From the NCBI RefSeq assembly GCF_001949145.1, contig NW_019091442.1:401648-464707 (forward strand): a stretch of DNA of 63,060 nucleotides. Direction: 5' to 3'. Source of the stretch: Acanthaster planci (Eukaryota; Echinodermata; Asteroidea; Valvatida; Acanthasteridae). The notes under the pieces are model-generated. The model was given only the letters and a program-made list of their open reading frames with translations, was not told the DNA's origin and made no database searches. Within the stretch, counting starts at the first letter, position 1. Each line of letters opens with the position of its first letter. The position numbers and the translations under genes were made by a program. Of the stretch, positions 1-11,646 are shown piece by piece.

Positions 1-26
1 TTTTTTTTTGGGGGGGGGGCGGGGGA
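1..26. repeat. Homopolymer T/G run at contig start
   Basis: A run of T followed by runs of G. This looks like low-quality sequence at the edge of a contig and lowers trust in single-base lesions found nearby. Confidence 0.7.
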
Positions 27-140
27 GCTAATGGGCAGTATGGGATTATTCGTATTACTGATACAGGCAATGGTGTGTTTTGATTTTGTGGGGTCTGAGG
101 ACTACGAGGACATAGTCCTCGGACTTATGTTGTCCTTCAG

Positions 141-704
141 TGGGAAGTGGCCGGTCGGCCATGACCGTGGCCGTGAATGACGTGAACAGTAACGAAAACC
201 TCCTGAAGGGACGCAACGTGACCTTCATCTGGAACGACACCACATGCGCGGGCAAGAACGGGCTGTACCAGGGGGTCAACATGTGGCTGTATGTTCACCG
301 CCTGCACGCCTTCATAGGCGGCGGCTGCGACGTGGTCTGCGGGCCGGTGGGCCTGCTGGCCTCGGCCTGGAATCTGCCCATGGTGTCCTGGGGCTGCTCC
401 AGCCTGGTTCTGTCCAACAAGGATGACTACGACACCTTCGTGCGGGCGGTGGGGCCCCACACCAAAATGGCGTGCATGTTCACGAAGATCATGCGCTCCT
501 TCAGCTGAACGCGCGCACCGTCATCCTGACGTCCAGCGAGAACGTGTGGCAGACGCCGTCCTACGCTGTCAAGCTGGACCTGGAGAGCGAAGGCATACTC
601 GTCAGCGATTTCTTCACCTTCAACCCGGGCCACGAGAACATTACTGGGAGAGAAAAGATGCAGCATAGGGATGTCATCGTGGACGCCAAAGAATCAGGCA
701 CGAA
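141..704 (+). pseudogene. Receptor guanylate cyclase, ligand-binding domain exon (frameshifted)
   Basis: The conceptual translation matches the ANF-receptor (receptor family ligand-binding) domain of membrane guanylate cyclases such as natriuretic peptide receptors. It contains an NVTFIWNDTTC segment, then GGCDVVCGPVGLLASAWNLP, VSWGCSSLVLSNKDDYDTF and, after a frame change, FTFNPGHENITGREKM. The exon opens after a good acceptor (tgtccttcag, ending at 140) and closes at a strong donor (gtaagt, 705-710). The frame carries a TGA at 506-508. One missing G there would restore Trp and join the two frames, so there is a single-base deletion or a sequencing error. Family knowledge: these receptors bind peptides outside the cell and make cGMP inside, and echinoderms have many of them, including sperm chemoattractant receptors. 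The exon is clearly more GC-rich than its surroundings. A pseudogene or gene fragment is most likely; an intact gene with assembly errors is the alternative. Confidence 0.8.
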
Positions 705-829
705 GTAAGTGCGACTTTGCATTCCTTTTATTGGAGGGGTCATGAGATTTTCAATCCGTCGTCTCTTCCTTTTGTTCCAACTTGTTATGTTAGTTTACTA
801 TGTTAGTTTGTTTCTTGATGTCTATGCAA

Positions 830-1044
830 CGTTACCATCGACCAGAACGGCGACCGGAATCCTGACTACGCCCTGCAGGACCTCCACAATGGGAAGTTCG
901 AGGACTTCGCGTACTACGACCACGAGACCATGCATCTGGTGTTCCGGGACGACTTCACATCCACCTGGCCGGGCGGTGGGACCAAACCACCAAGTGGGGA
1001 ACCTGAGTGCAGCTGGGATAACGAATACTGCCAGACGAATACAG
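830..1044 (+). pseudogene. Receptor guanylate cyclase, membrane-proximal ectodomain exon
   Basis: This exon continues the previous one. It reads VTIDQNGDRNPDYALQDLHN, then FEDFAYYD, and near its end KPPSGEPECSWDNEYC, which matches the Pro/Cys segment that precedes the membrane span in receptor guanylate cyclases. The preceding exon ends in phase 2, so this one should start at base 830. However, bases 828-829 are AA rather than the required AG, and nearby AG sites are followed by an in-frame TGA at 816-818. The exon ends at acag/gtactg (donor at 1045). Bases 1110-1190 could encode a short hydrophobic stretch but have no clear exon borders. I find no kinase-homology or cyclase domain downstream, so the locus is probably a broken fragment. 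Confidence 0.7.
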
Positions 1045-1266
1045 GTACTGATCTATAACTCTACCCTCTGATTGCCCACTTCGCTCCCGTTTGCCTCTCT
1101 CTAAATGCCCACCAGAACACTGACGTACATCATGGGTACTGGCATGATCTTGGGTGTGACCGCACGCAATGGCCTTACACCAATTCCAGGGGAAATAGAA
1201 TTACTTTTCAGTCATTTCACGAAAAGGAAACTGGGGATAATCAACAGCCTGACATTGGCTGATTGA

Positions 1267-1325
1267 NGGGGTTGTTTGTCTGTTTGTTTGTTTGTTTGCT
1301 GGGGTTGTTTGTTCCTTTGTTTCAA
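1267..1325. repeat. GTTT simple repeat with one ambiguous base
   Basis: A single N at 1267 is followed by an imperfect (GTTT)n tract. It is probably a difficult assembly position. Confidence 0.7.
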
Positions 1326-2343
1326 TTTTGTTGCTTTTGATTTGTCTGCAAAACGTGTAGTTAGAGGCGTAGACCAACAATGTGCGGAAAACGTTTGCCA
1401 CTCGGTTATCCCTCCACAGAAATGAAACAAAAAATTCCAGAGTGATAATTGAAACTAGGGACACAAGAAACTCGATCGAAATTTAACAAATTGAGATTTT
1501 CTATCAAGATTTCTTTTTTAAACTGTTACAATTTGAATTCGAAGCGATTTTCATTCAAAATCGTTTAGTGCCTGGGTCTCTCTTTTCGAGTCGAGCATAA
1601 TTAGTGCTTGTGAAGACAACTGATCAGCAAACAGTGTGCAACCAGCAGTGACTTTCATTTAATTCTTCGGAACAGCTGGTGTAGATATATACATGTTGGA
1701 GACAATATTTATTGGGCAATGAATCTGGAGGTGAAGCGACATCCATCTGCCCATTGGCATCATGGCTAGAGGGATCACGAACGTCCAGCTCTTCCGGGTC
1801 GAAAGGATATCACAGGGGATTCTGAATTAAGCCAAATGCACGATTTTAGGATTTGGGATCCTGTTCGATGGTATCGGCACCCTTTGTGCCCTTCCTCGCA
1901 GAGTCCCTGTAAGCTATTTATATATGGGTCACCGAGTTTACCTATTGCATGCCAATCGGCAGAGTTTACTTAGAGTTACAGCATTAACAAATGAGGCAAA
2001 GTAAAGAGCAAACGCTAATAAACTGCAAGGTTTAATATGCCTTCATTTTCGAAGCAAATGAAAAAAAGCAGGACTGGATTAGATATTTTCATAACTTCGC
2101 TGGTTGTAACATTTACTGATCAGTGTATTTTTAAACCAGTTAATGGTCTATTACCAGTACACTGAGCCTACGGGTTTTAAATCCTATAAGAGCTGAGGGG
2201 AAGGGTCCGCCCCATTTCCTTTGTTTTTCTTTGTTGGTGACACACCTCTCTTGCCAAGCTTTGAAGGATTTTCTAGCTAATGTCTGTGCGGATTTCATAA
2301 AATTTGAATTTGATGCTAAAACGGTTAATGTGTCTATCACTTG
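1326..2343. other. Non-coding DNA, no gene seen
   Basis: AT-rich sequence. The open frames here are short, compositionally random and not bounded by convincing splice sites. Confidence 0.6.
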
Positions 2344-3283
2344 TTATGGAATTCCATATCTGCCGTCGTGCGTCATGCGTCGCCCGTCGTGCGTTTTTTT
2401 TTTCGTCTCGATTGCGCAGTGGTATTTTTAACTTAGACCCTTGATCGTTTCACATGTCCATATACTTGTTCAATCGATCTATCGTGCCTGATTCTCATTT
2501 TAGCGGTAGAACTAGAAGATTTATTCGTTTTTGCAGTTGCACGAAAACTCTTCTTGAAAGAAAAAATAATTTCTTTTCATTTTTAAAGACTGACATCGGT
2601 AAAGTAACGTGTATATGAAATAATACCATTTTTGTTACTTAGTTACTCTAGACATAACTTTACTCGTTAACAGCCAGACTTTAGGTCTATAGCCTATCTA
2701 ATATTTCTGTCTGTCCCTGCATGATATCCCACAGAACGGAATGTAAATAATAAATTATTTACAATGTTTGATTCCTTAATATTTTTCAAAATAGACGAAC
2801 AGATTCAACTTTTTTTTCTGAGGGCGGGTATACCTGAAATCTGCTGTATACCCCAAATTAGGCATGACTTGAGTTGCAGGTAGGCTCATAGAAGACTTTT
2901 AAACAGTAACATTACTTGTTAGCCCCATAAATAATGCTAATATGCTGGACAACCTGTTCTCATTGGTCTATCCACCATGGCATACACACCCACAAAAACC
3001 GACACGTCACATTTTCTGAAACTTAAACCAAGCGGTAATTGCACCCCTAACAATACATTTAGTGAACAGTTTGTTATCCACAGCACTGTCTAGTATTTCT
3101 GGATTTCAAGGTGAAATTGAGAGGGCAACATGGAATACCATGCCATATGCAACTCATTTGGTTGACAACGCACGACGGGCGACGGAAAATGGCATGTTTT
3201 GAACTGGTAAATGGCAGAATTGGTGCACAACAAAAAGCAAAAGGCGACGGACGACGGGCGACGGCAGATATGGAATTCCTACT
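2344..3283. mobile_element. Foldback/MITE-like element with inverted ends
   Basis: The left end (about 2348-2368, ggaattccatatctgccgtcg) is repeated inverted and exactly at about 3259-3279. Both ends run into degenerate, CpG-rich words of the type cgtcgtgcg/cgacgggcg, pointing inward on the two sides. No transposase frame lies between, so this would be a non-autonomous element of about 940 bases. Target-site duplication is not obvious. Confidence 0.6.
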
Positions 3284-5550
3284 TTGTCATAAGTCGTCTA
3301 GGATCTGAAAGGTCAATCCGTTTGGCTTTGGCAGAGGGCCAAATATATATAAATTGTAATTTGATTGGGGGAATTTTCCTTCTATTTTGAAATAGTATTG
3401 GACATTTAAAACAAATTGAACCAAATTTTATATCTTTGTGACGTTCGATCAAAATATAAATATATTAGCATAAATTTGGACCAACCGTTTGGTGTGATCT
3501 AATGTGTATTTCAGCAAGCACACACTCGAATTATTTCAACATTAAAATAAATCAAAATTTCAAAATTGAAATAAATGTTCAAGTTATGACATAAATTAAG
3601 GAAACATGTTGACGGCTTGACCATGCATATCTTTTGTCGAAGTGACACATTCCTCATTTATCCTAATTTGGATTCTATCATTATTATGTTTTTGCACAGT
3701 CCTCCTGGGATCCAACTTGAATATAAAATTTAAAAAACCACAACAGATACAATGTTAAAGACATCTATCACAAAGACTGCTATTTTTAAAGGTCTACCGA
3801 AGCAACATGTAAAGGCCTCTTTATATTAACTGGCACGTTACAGCAACTGCGACGCCATAATGTTCAAACAACAACTGTAAATTTGACCTGGATGGCGGCA
3901 CGAACATGAGGTTATTCCATCGCTAACTGCTGATATCTGATGCAGTCAATAAGGGCCGACACTGTGTCACTTGTAATTATCGGCCAAACCTACTGAGAGA
4001 TCCCCAACTTCGACTGGCAGGTAAACACTCGAGGTGCAGCAACCGCACTAGTGCGTGGCTATTTGGGATGTCGTTGTGAAGGCAACTGTTACGTCCAAGC
4101 AGACTCAGTAGAAGCAACGGGAGTAATTGTGAGTGTCACACGATTTTTTTCACAAGAAGTTGAGATTTTAATCTTTTGAAAGTCGCAGTTCAACTAAACC
4201 AGATTTTTTCAATATACGTGCACTTGTGGCACTTCTTTATGACCTTCTGATTTAAACCTGTCTTTTCAGTCAGTCATCGTTAAGTGAAAAAAAATAATGT
4301 TGAGCGTTGTTGAATGTTGAATGACACACAGCATTATAGCTTGAAAATGGAGGGACTTCCGGCAGGCTGTATGCGTATCCATGTTTGGCACAAAATTTAA
4401 ATCCTTCCTGAAACCTAGAAATTACAAGTGAAAGTAATTTACTTAACCTTGTTGCGTCTTATCGTTCACCATCACGTTCATTGCCACCTGAATTACATCT
4501 TGAATGACGTTAACACTAAAGTTTCCATCTCACGTTTCATCCCAGTTAATCTCTAAATAAGGTCAGCAAAAGGTGAAATTAGGGGAAAAAATTAAAACTA
4601 CAAAATGTGCTAAAAGTTGCTTTTCTGAAAGCCCTAACAATCAAACGTAGTTACTTTGCTTAGGTGTTAAAATGCATTGGACGGCTGTTTTGAAACCTGA
4701 TTCTTCCACAACTGGGAATTAAAACGAATAGGGGACTGACTGATAGCGGAATTATCGACAACTTATGTGGTAAAATCGGTCGACTGCTCAAGGATCTCGA
4801 TGATTAATCGATAGCGCCCAACACGATTATTCTCAGAGTACTGGGAGATTGCATCGATTTTTAAACCTTGGCATAGGCCGACAGACCCTTCTACTATTAA
4901 ATTCTAATTTTTGTTCGCATGTGCATAAATGGCATGTGGAGGCAAAAAGCTTGAGCGGCCCATTAAAAATGTACAGGAGCACAAATTTCAGCGTCATTTT
5001 CTGTCAGCTTCTGCACTGTTTTCTTCAGGAAACCTTCTAAAATCATTATAGCTATTACTTTAAGGTCTGAAACAATTTTACACTGCACTAAATTAAAAAA
5101 AAACAGTCTTTGCTTTCTCCCCTAGAGCAGAAGGGCAAAGAAATTAACAATTAAGGTTCCTTTCTGATTATGTCCAAAACAGTTATGTACTTCAGGGTAC
5201 TATGATGAATGCAGGGTGAATTGCAGGCTAGCTTTAGACTGGTATAGGTTTGTTTTCCCATGTACGCCGTCGACTGAGAGTGGTGGATCATACCCCAACG
5301 TACCGCACAATATGCTTTACAGCTCACACAGAACTGAACCCTACTGATTTCTTTCGCAGTCGTGCGCTTCAAACAAACAAAAATTTTCAAGTTTTAATTT
5401 TGCTTTTCGAAAATTCCTCTCACACCACAACATGCCATTAAGTTTTGATGCGTTGCGGACATAAATTGGCCTCAGCGCGCCTATACCTGTGCTGTGAAAT
5501 TGACACTGCTGCCTTGGATGGAGTACATTCAAGATACAAGCGTAAACAAT
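3284..5550. other. Non-coding DNA, no gene seen
   Basis: AT-rich sequence without recognisable exons, RNA genes or clear repeats. The longest frames are about 65-80 codons and look random. Confidence 0.55.
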
Positions 5551-5672
5551 ACGGGCGATTCACAATAGTCGGCCAATCACAACGCGCAGAATCAGTCTTC
5601 TCTTTCCAAACGACATTGTGATTGGCCAACGCATTGCAAACATTTGGAGGCGCACTACTGTGAAACGCCCGT
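5551..5672. mobile_element. Small palindromic MITE-like repeat, copy 1
   Basis: It begins acgggcgattcacaatag and ends in the inverted form (ctactgtgaaacgcccgt). The core holds ggccaatcaca and its inverted partner tgtgattggcca. A diverged copy with the same end and core motifs lies at 47072-47244, which shows it is a dispersed family. Confidence 0.65.
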
Positions 5673-6049
5673 GTTACATGGGGCCACTCCCATGTTAAGA
5701 TATTTTATAATGCTGCGGTTTGAATGCCAAATAATTTCCGTGTTAACGATATTAAATTGAATCAGTTCAGAAATTATTGTTGCCTTTTTATTTTAGGATC
5801 AAATCTAGTTAATTAAATAACTATTCTCTCAGTGTGTACGGGATTTGCTCTGGAGAGTAACAAAATATAGTCACATGCCAAGTAAAAAACTCAAGGCAAA
5901 AATGGATATAAAACAAAGTAGAAAATGCAGACTTGCGTGTCAAAAGTGTAGATGATATGCCTTTCTCCATATAGGGCAGCTGGAGATCAGCGATACATTT
6001 GAAACTGCAGATCATAGTTGAGTTTCAGCCATTTCCGTGACAAATATAT

Positions 6050-6228
6050 CCGCCCTGACTTGAGGTGCTTCCTCACCGGCGACAGAAAGACAGGCTGGCG
6101 AGAACTTTTCTAACTGGGTCCCTGCACGCGTTCGAAGCACACGCGAAGACCATATACATTCCTTCATAAATTCGTTGCGCGTACTCAGCGCGCCCCGCGC
6201 CAAACGCGCGTAAACTTACTCGCCTACG
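6050..6228. repeat. Dispersed CpG-rich repeat, copy 1
   Basis: The segment from gccctgacttgaggtgcttc to taaacttactcgcctacgc aligns along its length with 46669-46847. Shared blocks include cctcaccggcga, gaaagacag and acacgcgaagaccata. Copies of this family and of the palindromic family above lie close together at both places. Confidence 0.65.
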
Positions 6229-6712
6229 CAGTGAGATCCTACAAAGGAATGTCATTTTTATTTAAGCGGGTTGCCCTTTGATTGATAAATGTTTGTGCGG
6301 TGTCCTGTCAGTACCACACGAACCTATAATTTAAGGTTTCCCCGTTTGAAATGGATCTGAGATCGTTCATTGAGGTTGAGTCTGAACCAAACCTTGCCCA
6401 AAAGAAATTGCACCGTAAGTAAAGTGCTTTCACATCTAATTAAATGTTCGAAGCAGTATTGTCTTACAAGTCATGCTTATCACTAATTCTGAATTACAAC
6501 CACGTTATAGTTTTCAATGGCACAGTAAGTTGCATATACCGTGTGTGTAGACCTACATTTACGTTAACTCTAATCTTGTCACTTTGTTTTGACACAACTA
6601 AGAAGCAAACGAGAAAGCATTAATTCCGCACATGCTGTAGTGTTGATACATTCCATCTTCATTTTAAAAACTAAAAAAAGGAAAACAAAGGGTTGCAAGA
6701 GTTAGGATTTTA

Positions 6713-6920
6713 CTAGTGGGGGGGCACAAGGGGGGCACGAGCACCTTATGGGGGGCACCAACTTTCCGTTATGTGGTTTTGTTTTTTGGGGCAAGCTTTA
6801 GTTAGCCTTGTTCAATATCCATTCATCCGTTTTTTAGTGGGGGGAGGGGGGAGGCCGAGGGGAACCGGGAATTTGGGAGGGGAAGGGGCCCCCAGGCCAC
6901 CCCGTGGCTACGCCACTGGA
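6713..6920. repeat. G-run repeat ending in a 'ggctacgccactg' motif
   Basis: Repeated ggggggcac words and long G runs end in cgtggctacgccactgg. Similar G-rich segments occur at 28880-28965 and 35800-35985, and a related ggctacgccac word lies near 39771. It is probably a degenerate transposable-element fragment, with G-quadruplex potential. Confidence 0.5.
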
Positions 6921-9270
6921 CAAGGACGGATCCAGAGATTGTCCCAGGGAGTGTTTCCTCTTAGATTTGTTATGTTTCGATTGTTACGGACAGGCAGACA
7001 CAGAGGTAATGCATTATATGTACATTGTTACTAATGTATCAATAATACCCCCAACAAGATGTCATCTGTTATTACTATACATGCAATTCGTATCTTGTTA
7101 GTTAGTTACTTCATTTATTTTGGGGCGATAGAATGGCGAGAGGTTGACCCCCGATCAACGTCTGTATAGATTTTATTTGCAGATAAATTGAAATTAATGA
7201 AGCCCAACAATTACCCTGACAATGACGACCCGTCAAGGCGCTGTTTTTTTCCGAAATGATGTCTTTGAAGTTATCATCTTCTCACTTATGCTGCGCTTTG
7301 AAATTGCACTTTGCCAGAATAAAACTAAAATATGAGTGCCTTATCTCGCATTATTGACCCCGTTCAGAGGCGTAAAATGTCCAAGTTAGCAAAAGAAAAT
7401 GAACAACATTTTGCACATGCTGAGTCCCCAAAGGCTTGTATACACGACACTCTCATTTACTAGCAATTGAATTAACTCACGTCACAGGTTTGCTGTAATT
7501 CTCCGTGCTATTTTTTTTTCCGATCGTTGGTTTGCATTTCCGACTGAACAGCTTAATATCATAAGACTTTGGCTCCTTTAATTTAATCTTCTGTTCGACA
7601 GTGCCACAGGGCATTGCAGGTCAGGGATTTGTCATGTAACGGTACGGCTTCTAAAATTCTCTATTCCAGATATCGAAGTAAATAGCACCAGTCGGAGCCA
7701 CTTTTGTAGAGAAAGATCCACTAATACCTGGAGACATAGGTCTTGAATTCTGAAAGGAAAACTCGTTGTGGTTTATAAAAGTTATAATATATCACAGCAT
7801 AATGGATGAAAGCCACTTTAACTGGGAGTGTACATAGGGTAAGGCTTAAAATACGTTCACTTAAGACTCCTTCAAACGTTCATCTGGTAGGCCCAGTCAT
7901 AATTATTCTGATTTATCGTTTACCTGTTGGAAAATGTCATTTTAAAGCTCCTGACCTAATTAGCTGTTGTCTAATTTATGGACATGGGAATTGCTCATAT
8001 TTAAACCGTCTATCCAGGTTAGCATCAGACTAAAATATGCAATTACGGGGCTACATAGCGGGATTTTATGTGTGTTTCTGAGACGACCGAGAACCAGGCT
8101 CAAATTAGAGACTGAAAAATCAGGGTTTCGTTCAACCATTATGCCAGATAGTTCTCTATCTCCAGTATGTGCTGTTCCATTAAGCAAACGAGGTGTATTT
8201 TCGCGGTCAATTACTTTTTTCGTTTTGTGACCGCATGGCTCGAGAGAAACTGCGGAAATTTTCAAGGGCAAAATATGCTTTTTCGTTCTTTTTATGCACA
8301 GAGTATGATCTGTCTTAAGGAGTAATTAAGCCCAGTTCATCCGTTGAGGATGAAATCACAAATCGAATTCGTCCCTGCGATTCAACATAATTGTGTCCAA
8401 CTCGTGTGAGTTGGCTGAAACTGAATTGCCTGAACACTACCCATTCGCGTTCACGTTGTGTTTCCTTAAATGCGTTAAATATTATTTTGTTGCTATTTTG
8501 GCAAGCAAATTTCATTACCCATTTAAATAATCCAATATAACTTTTATGGAGAAAAAGGCCACGCTAAAACCTATCCACTGAATTGCTTTGTTCGTGTGCA
8601 TTTCAAGAAATTTCTGATATCTGTATAGTTACATTTGTAAACTAATAAGCGTTACTCTTAGTAACTATAGGGTTTCATCAAAAGATTATTTAATTAAAAA
8701 GAAGACTTCGAGTCTTGTACAGAAGGATAACTTTCATTATTTTGCCCAAATGTCATATGTATCAATTTCGCTGGTAAAATTTGTTACAGTTAGTCTCTGC
8801 ATCCACCATTGGTTTATGTCGACTATTTGATATAGTAAGTATTTAAGCAGTCAGCATTGGTTACAAAATAGAAATTCTGAAAATTGAGGAAATTAAACAA
8901 TACAGGTCACAATTTATTAAGAAGTACCGGTGTTATTTTATCAAAACACTACCTGTAGATGCTTATATCCACTTGCTCGCCTTTTAATTATTTTTACTAG
9001 ACCCTCAAATTTCACCTTTTACTTTTACAAGATAATAATTGTCTTCGCCAGGTTTTAGTTTTAATTTGAATCAAATTAGACGTAGCAAATGTCTACTTTA
9101 GAACCTTACGCATGATTGATATCTACGTGTGCCATTGCTTTGTATGTTAATTATCTCAAATAAAATCACTCGTTATTTGCTAGATCATTTAACAATATTT
9201 ATATAAATGCATGGAAATTTGCATTATATTATTTTGGCTTTGCGATTCGATGCTATGCGACGTGGGGCCA
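6921..9270. other. Non-coding DNA, no gene seen
   Basis: AT-rich and without recognisable exons. The frames at 7806-8033 and 7960-8271 have no supporting features. Confidence 0.55.
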
Positions 9271-9846
9271 GGAGCGCAGCCTATCCTATGGTACACAATA
9301 TCGCACGAAGCTATCTTCGGCTACTTTGCCTTTCCGACCGATTGATCGCTTGCTTTGTCCTCAGAGTTATCTCGGTTGTCCTTCCGAATGCAGCGATGTC
9401 AGCAAAGTACAAACCCAGCAAATAAAAGACTCAAACAAAAACAAAGAGCACACACAATTGCCATTGTTGTCAAGCATGCAGTTCAAAAGCCTACATTCTG
9501 CACCAATGTCTAATTTTGAGTGGAATATCTTACATCTAATTTGTATTGATAATACTTGGAAAAAGCTTTACAGTAACCTCCGTGTCTTCGTGCATTTTTT
9601 ACCCTGTGTAGTGGAACTGTACGCATTTTTTCATTCTCTTGGAAGTACATGTATATAGTTCTAGTGAATAATGGAGATGATGGAAATAGCTCTTTTAAAT
9701 GTATGAATTCGGGATATACCACTGCAATTTAAACAACCTGGGTAGTATTGGGAATGAATTTAATTCATTAAGTATTACTTCCATCTTTGGTGGGGGGCAA
9801 GAGTATGTGCCCTGCGCCTTTGCGACGCTCATGCGTGAGTTTTTAC
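9271..9846. repeat. Tandem duplication, first copy (blocks A and B)
   Basis: Block A (9271-9575) is repeated at 9848-10157, and block B (9579-9846, 268 bases) at 11379-11646. Identity is high, with only scattered substitutions and small indels. In this copy A and B are directly joined. Neither block carries a convincing coding frame. Confidence 0.9.
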
Positions 9847-9847
9847 G

Positions 9848-10157
9848 GGAGTGCAGCCTATCCTATGGTACGCAATATCGCAAGAAGCTATCTTCGGCTA
9901 CTTTGCCTTTCCGACCGATTGATCGCTTGCTTTGTCCTCAGAGTTATCTCGGTTGTCCTTCCGAATGCAGCGATGTCAGCAAAGTACAAACCCAGCAAAT
10001 AAAAGACTCAAATAAACAAAAACAAAGAGCCCACACAATTGCCATTGTTGTCAAGCATGCAGTTCAAAAGCCTACATTCTGCACCAATGGTCTAAATTCG
10101 AGTGGAATATCTTACATCTAATTTGTATTAATAATACTTGGAAAAAGCTTTACAGTA
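9848..10157. repeat. Tandem duplication, second copy of block A
   Basis: Near-identical to 9271-9575, from ggagtgcagcctatcctatgg to aaagctttacagta. It starts one base after the end of block B, so the unit is duplicated head to tail. Confidence 0.9.
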
Positions 10158-11040
10158 GCCCTCACGTACTGTATCACTCAAACGGTTTCCTTGGACAAGG
10201 TTTAGGAACTAAATTCTAAAATTAATCCGTATATTAAGCCCGGGCAGGGGCTGGTGAGATAAACTGGCGTCATTTCTTATGATTGCAAGATGTAGTTACC
10301 ATTAATTTGTGTCTTTGCAAATCGGCATGTATGTTTAGTGTCAAAGCAGCACTGCTTTAGATATGGTAATTCAAACCTTTACCGCAATGAAAAGAGAAAT
10401 TTGTAACTAGGCAGTTGAAAACAAACGGTTTTTAGGGTCTCCCTTGTTCGAAAACACCTTTTCAAAAGGGAGACCATGACCAATTTGTTTGAAAACACTG
10501 TTCAAGGGTCAAAGGTAAATCTTATTGCGGTGATGCGTTTAGCCTGGACTGTAATAACCAGGCAGCGTTGAAAAGATCGTTGTTTGATGTAGATGTAAAC
10601 TAACTTCTCAACACTTTGTGCATGTAAAATTTCCATGAAAGAAGATATCAAAGGTACTTTGGATACATGAAGGTTTGTAAATCCGTCAAACAGGTTGTCT
10701 GTTCGCAGCTGGTTCATTAAAAGCTTCCGTTATTCAGATTTGGTAATTTTGTTGACTCGGGGGTGTAGATCTTTGTTCCTTCGATCAAAATTACCGTCAT
10801 AGTGTGCCAGTGTTTCAGAGTTGTTTGTACAAGTGCCACATCCAATGTGGTTATCACATTTGTAAAAGTTCATCAATAAAGCAAACTACGTCACTCTGAA
10901 AAACAACACAATGTCGCGGTGGCAAATACGGACCGAACACCCTAGCCTCTAACCCCCGAACAGGAAACGACCATTCTGTTGCGGCGACTAGAAAAAAAAA
11001 TGAACATTAACTTGCCTCACCCGCGTCAGACTGCCACAGC

Positions 11041-11100
11041 CCAACCAATTAGAAATCTGTGTTGTAATCACGTGACATTCGAGCACAGCGCGTATAAGAT
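11041..11100 (+). promoter_or_regulatory. Promoter-like cluster: CCAAT, E-box, TATA
   Basis: In order on the + strand: ccaaccaatt (11041-11050), a palindromic E-box tcacgtga centred on 11069-11074, and tataagat (11093-11100). Spacing would put a start site near 11125. This could drive the asterotocin gene 6.7 kb downstream through a non-coding first exon. This is inference from motifs only, and a closer TATA-like sequence at 17589 is the rival. Confidence 0.35.
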
Positions 11101-11124
11101 ACGAAGTTTGGCGTGAAGTGTGAT

Positions 11125-11297
11125 GATTGGTGTACGTGCACACATTCTGTCAGCAGAGGTACAAAGGGAGAGCAGGAGACCATTGTTGTCACTTGTGTTA
11201 AGAGCGCTCGAGGACGAATCTACAATTGACTGCGTAAAACTGATTATTGAATAACCTGTTGTTTTGAGCGAGGACTTGTCGGAGGAATATTCTACAG
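11125..11297 (+). other. Candidate non-coding first exon
   Basis: The segment lies downstream of the TATA-like box and is closed by a good splice donor (tctacag/gtatgtt, GT at 11298). It has no long open frame. A matching acceptor with a strong pyrimidine tract precedes the asterotocin start exon (ends at 17753). If the two are joined, the 5' intron is about 6.5 kb. Its start position is a guess from TATA spacing. Confidence 0.3.
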
Positions 11298-11378
11298 GTA
11301 TGTTAACTGTCCACTAATGAATGCAATCTTTATTTTAGATTTCTTTTTTTATTTCCTTTCCCGCGCTTGTTCAATTCG

Positions 11379-11646
11379 TCCGTATCTTCATGCATTTTTG
11401 ACCCTGTGTAGGGGAACTGTACGCATTTTTTTCATTCTCTTGGAAGTACATGTATATAGTTCTAGTGAATAATGGAGATGATGGAAAAAGCTCTTTTAAA
11501 TGTATGAATTCGGGATATACCACTGCAATTTAAACAATCTGGGTAGTATTGGGAATGAATTTAATTCATTAAGTATTACTTCAATCTTTGGTGGGGGCAA
11601 GAGTATGTGCCCCGCGCCTTCGCTACGCTCATGCGTGAGTTTTTAC
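11379..11646. repeat. Tandem duplication, second copy of block B
   Basis: 268 bases, the same length as block B at 9579-9846 and nearly identical. It ends at the same gcgtgagtttttac border that closes block B in the first copy. Confidence 0.9.

Larger units (their letters stand above)
10158..11378. other. 1.2-kb segment separating blocks A and B in the second copy
   Basis: This segment is absent from the first copy, where A and B are three bases apart. I see no terminal inverted repeats or target-site duplication, so it may be ancestral sequence deleted from copy 1 rather than an insertion. Its right half holds the promoter-like sequence and candidate first exon listed below. There are CRE-like bases (tacgtcact) near 10885. 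Confidence 0.7.

Noticed and set aside
1110-1190. Membrane-spanning exon of the receptor cyclase
   Set aside because: A short hydrophobic frame is present, but exon borders and family residues are not convincing.
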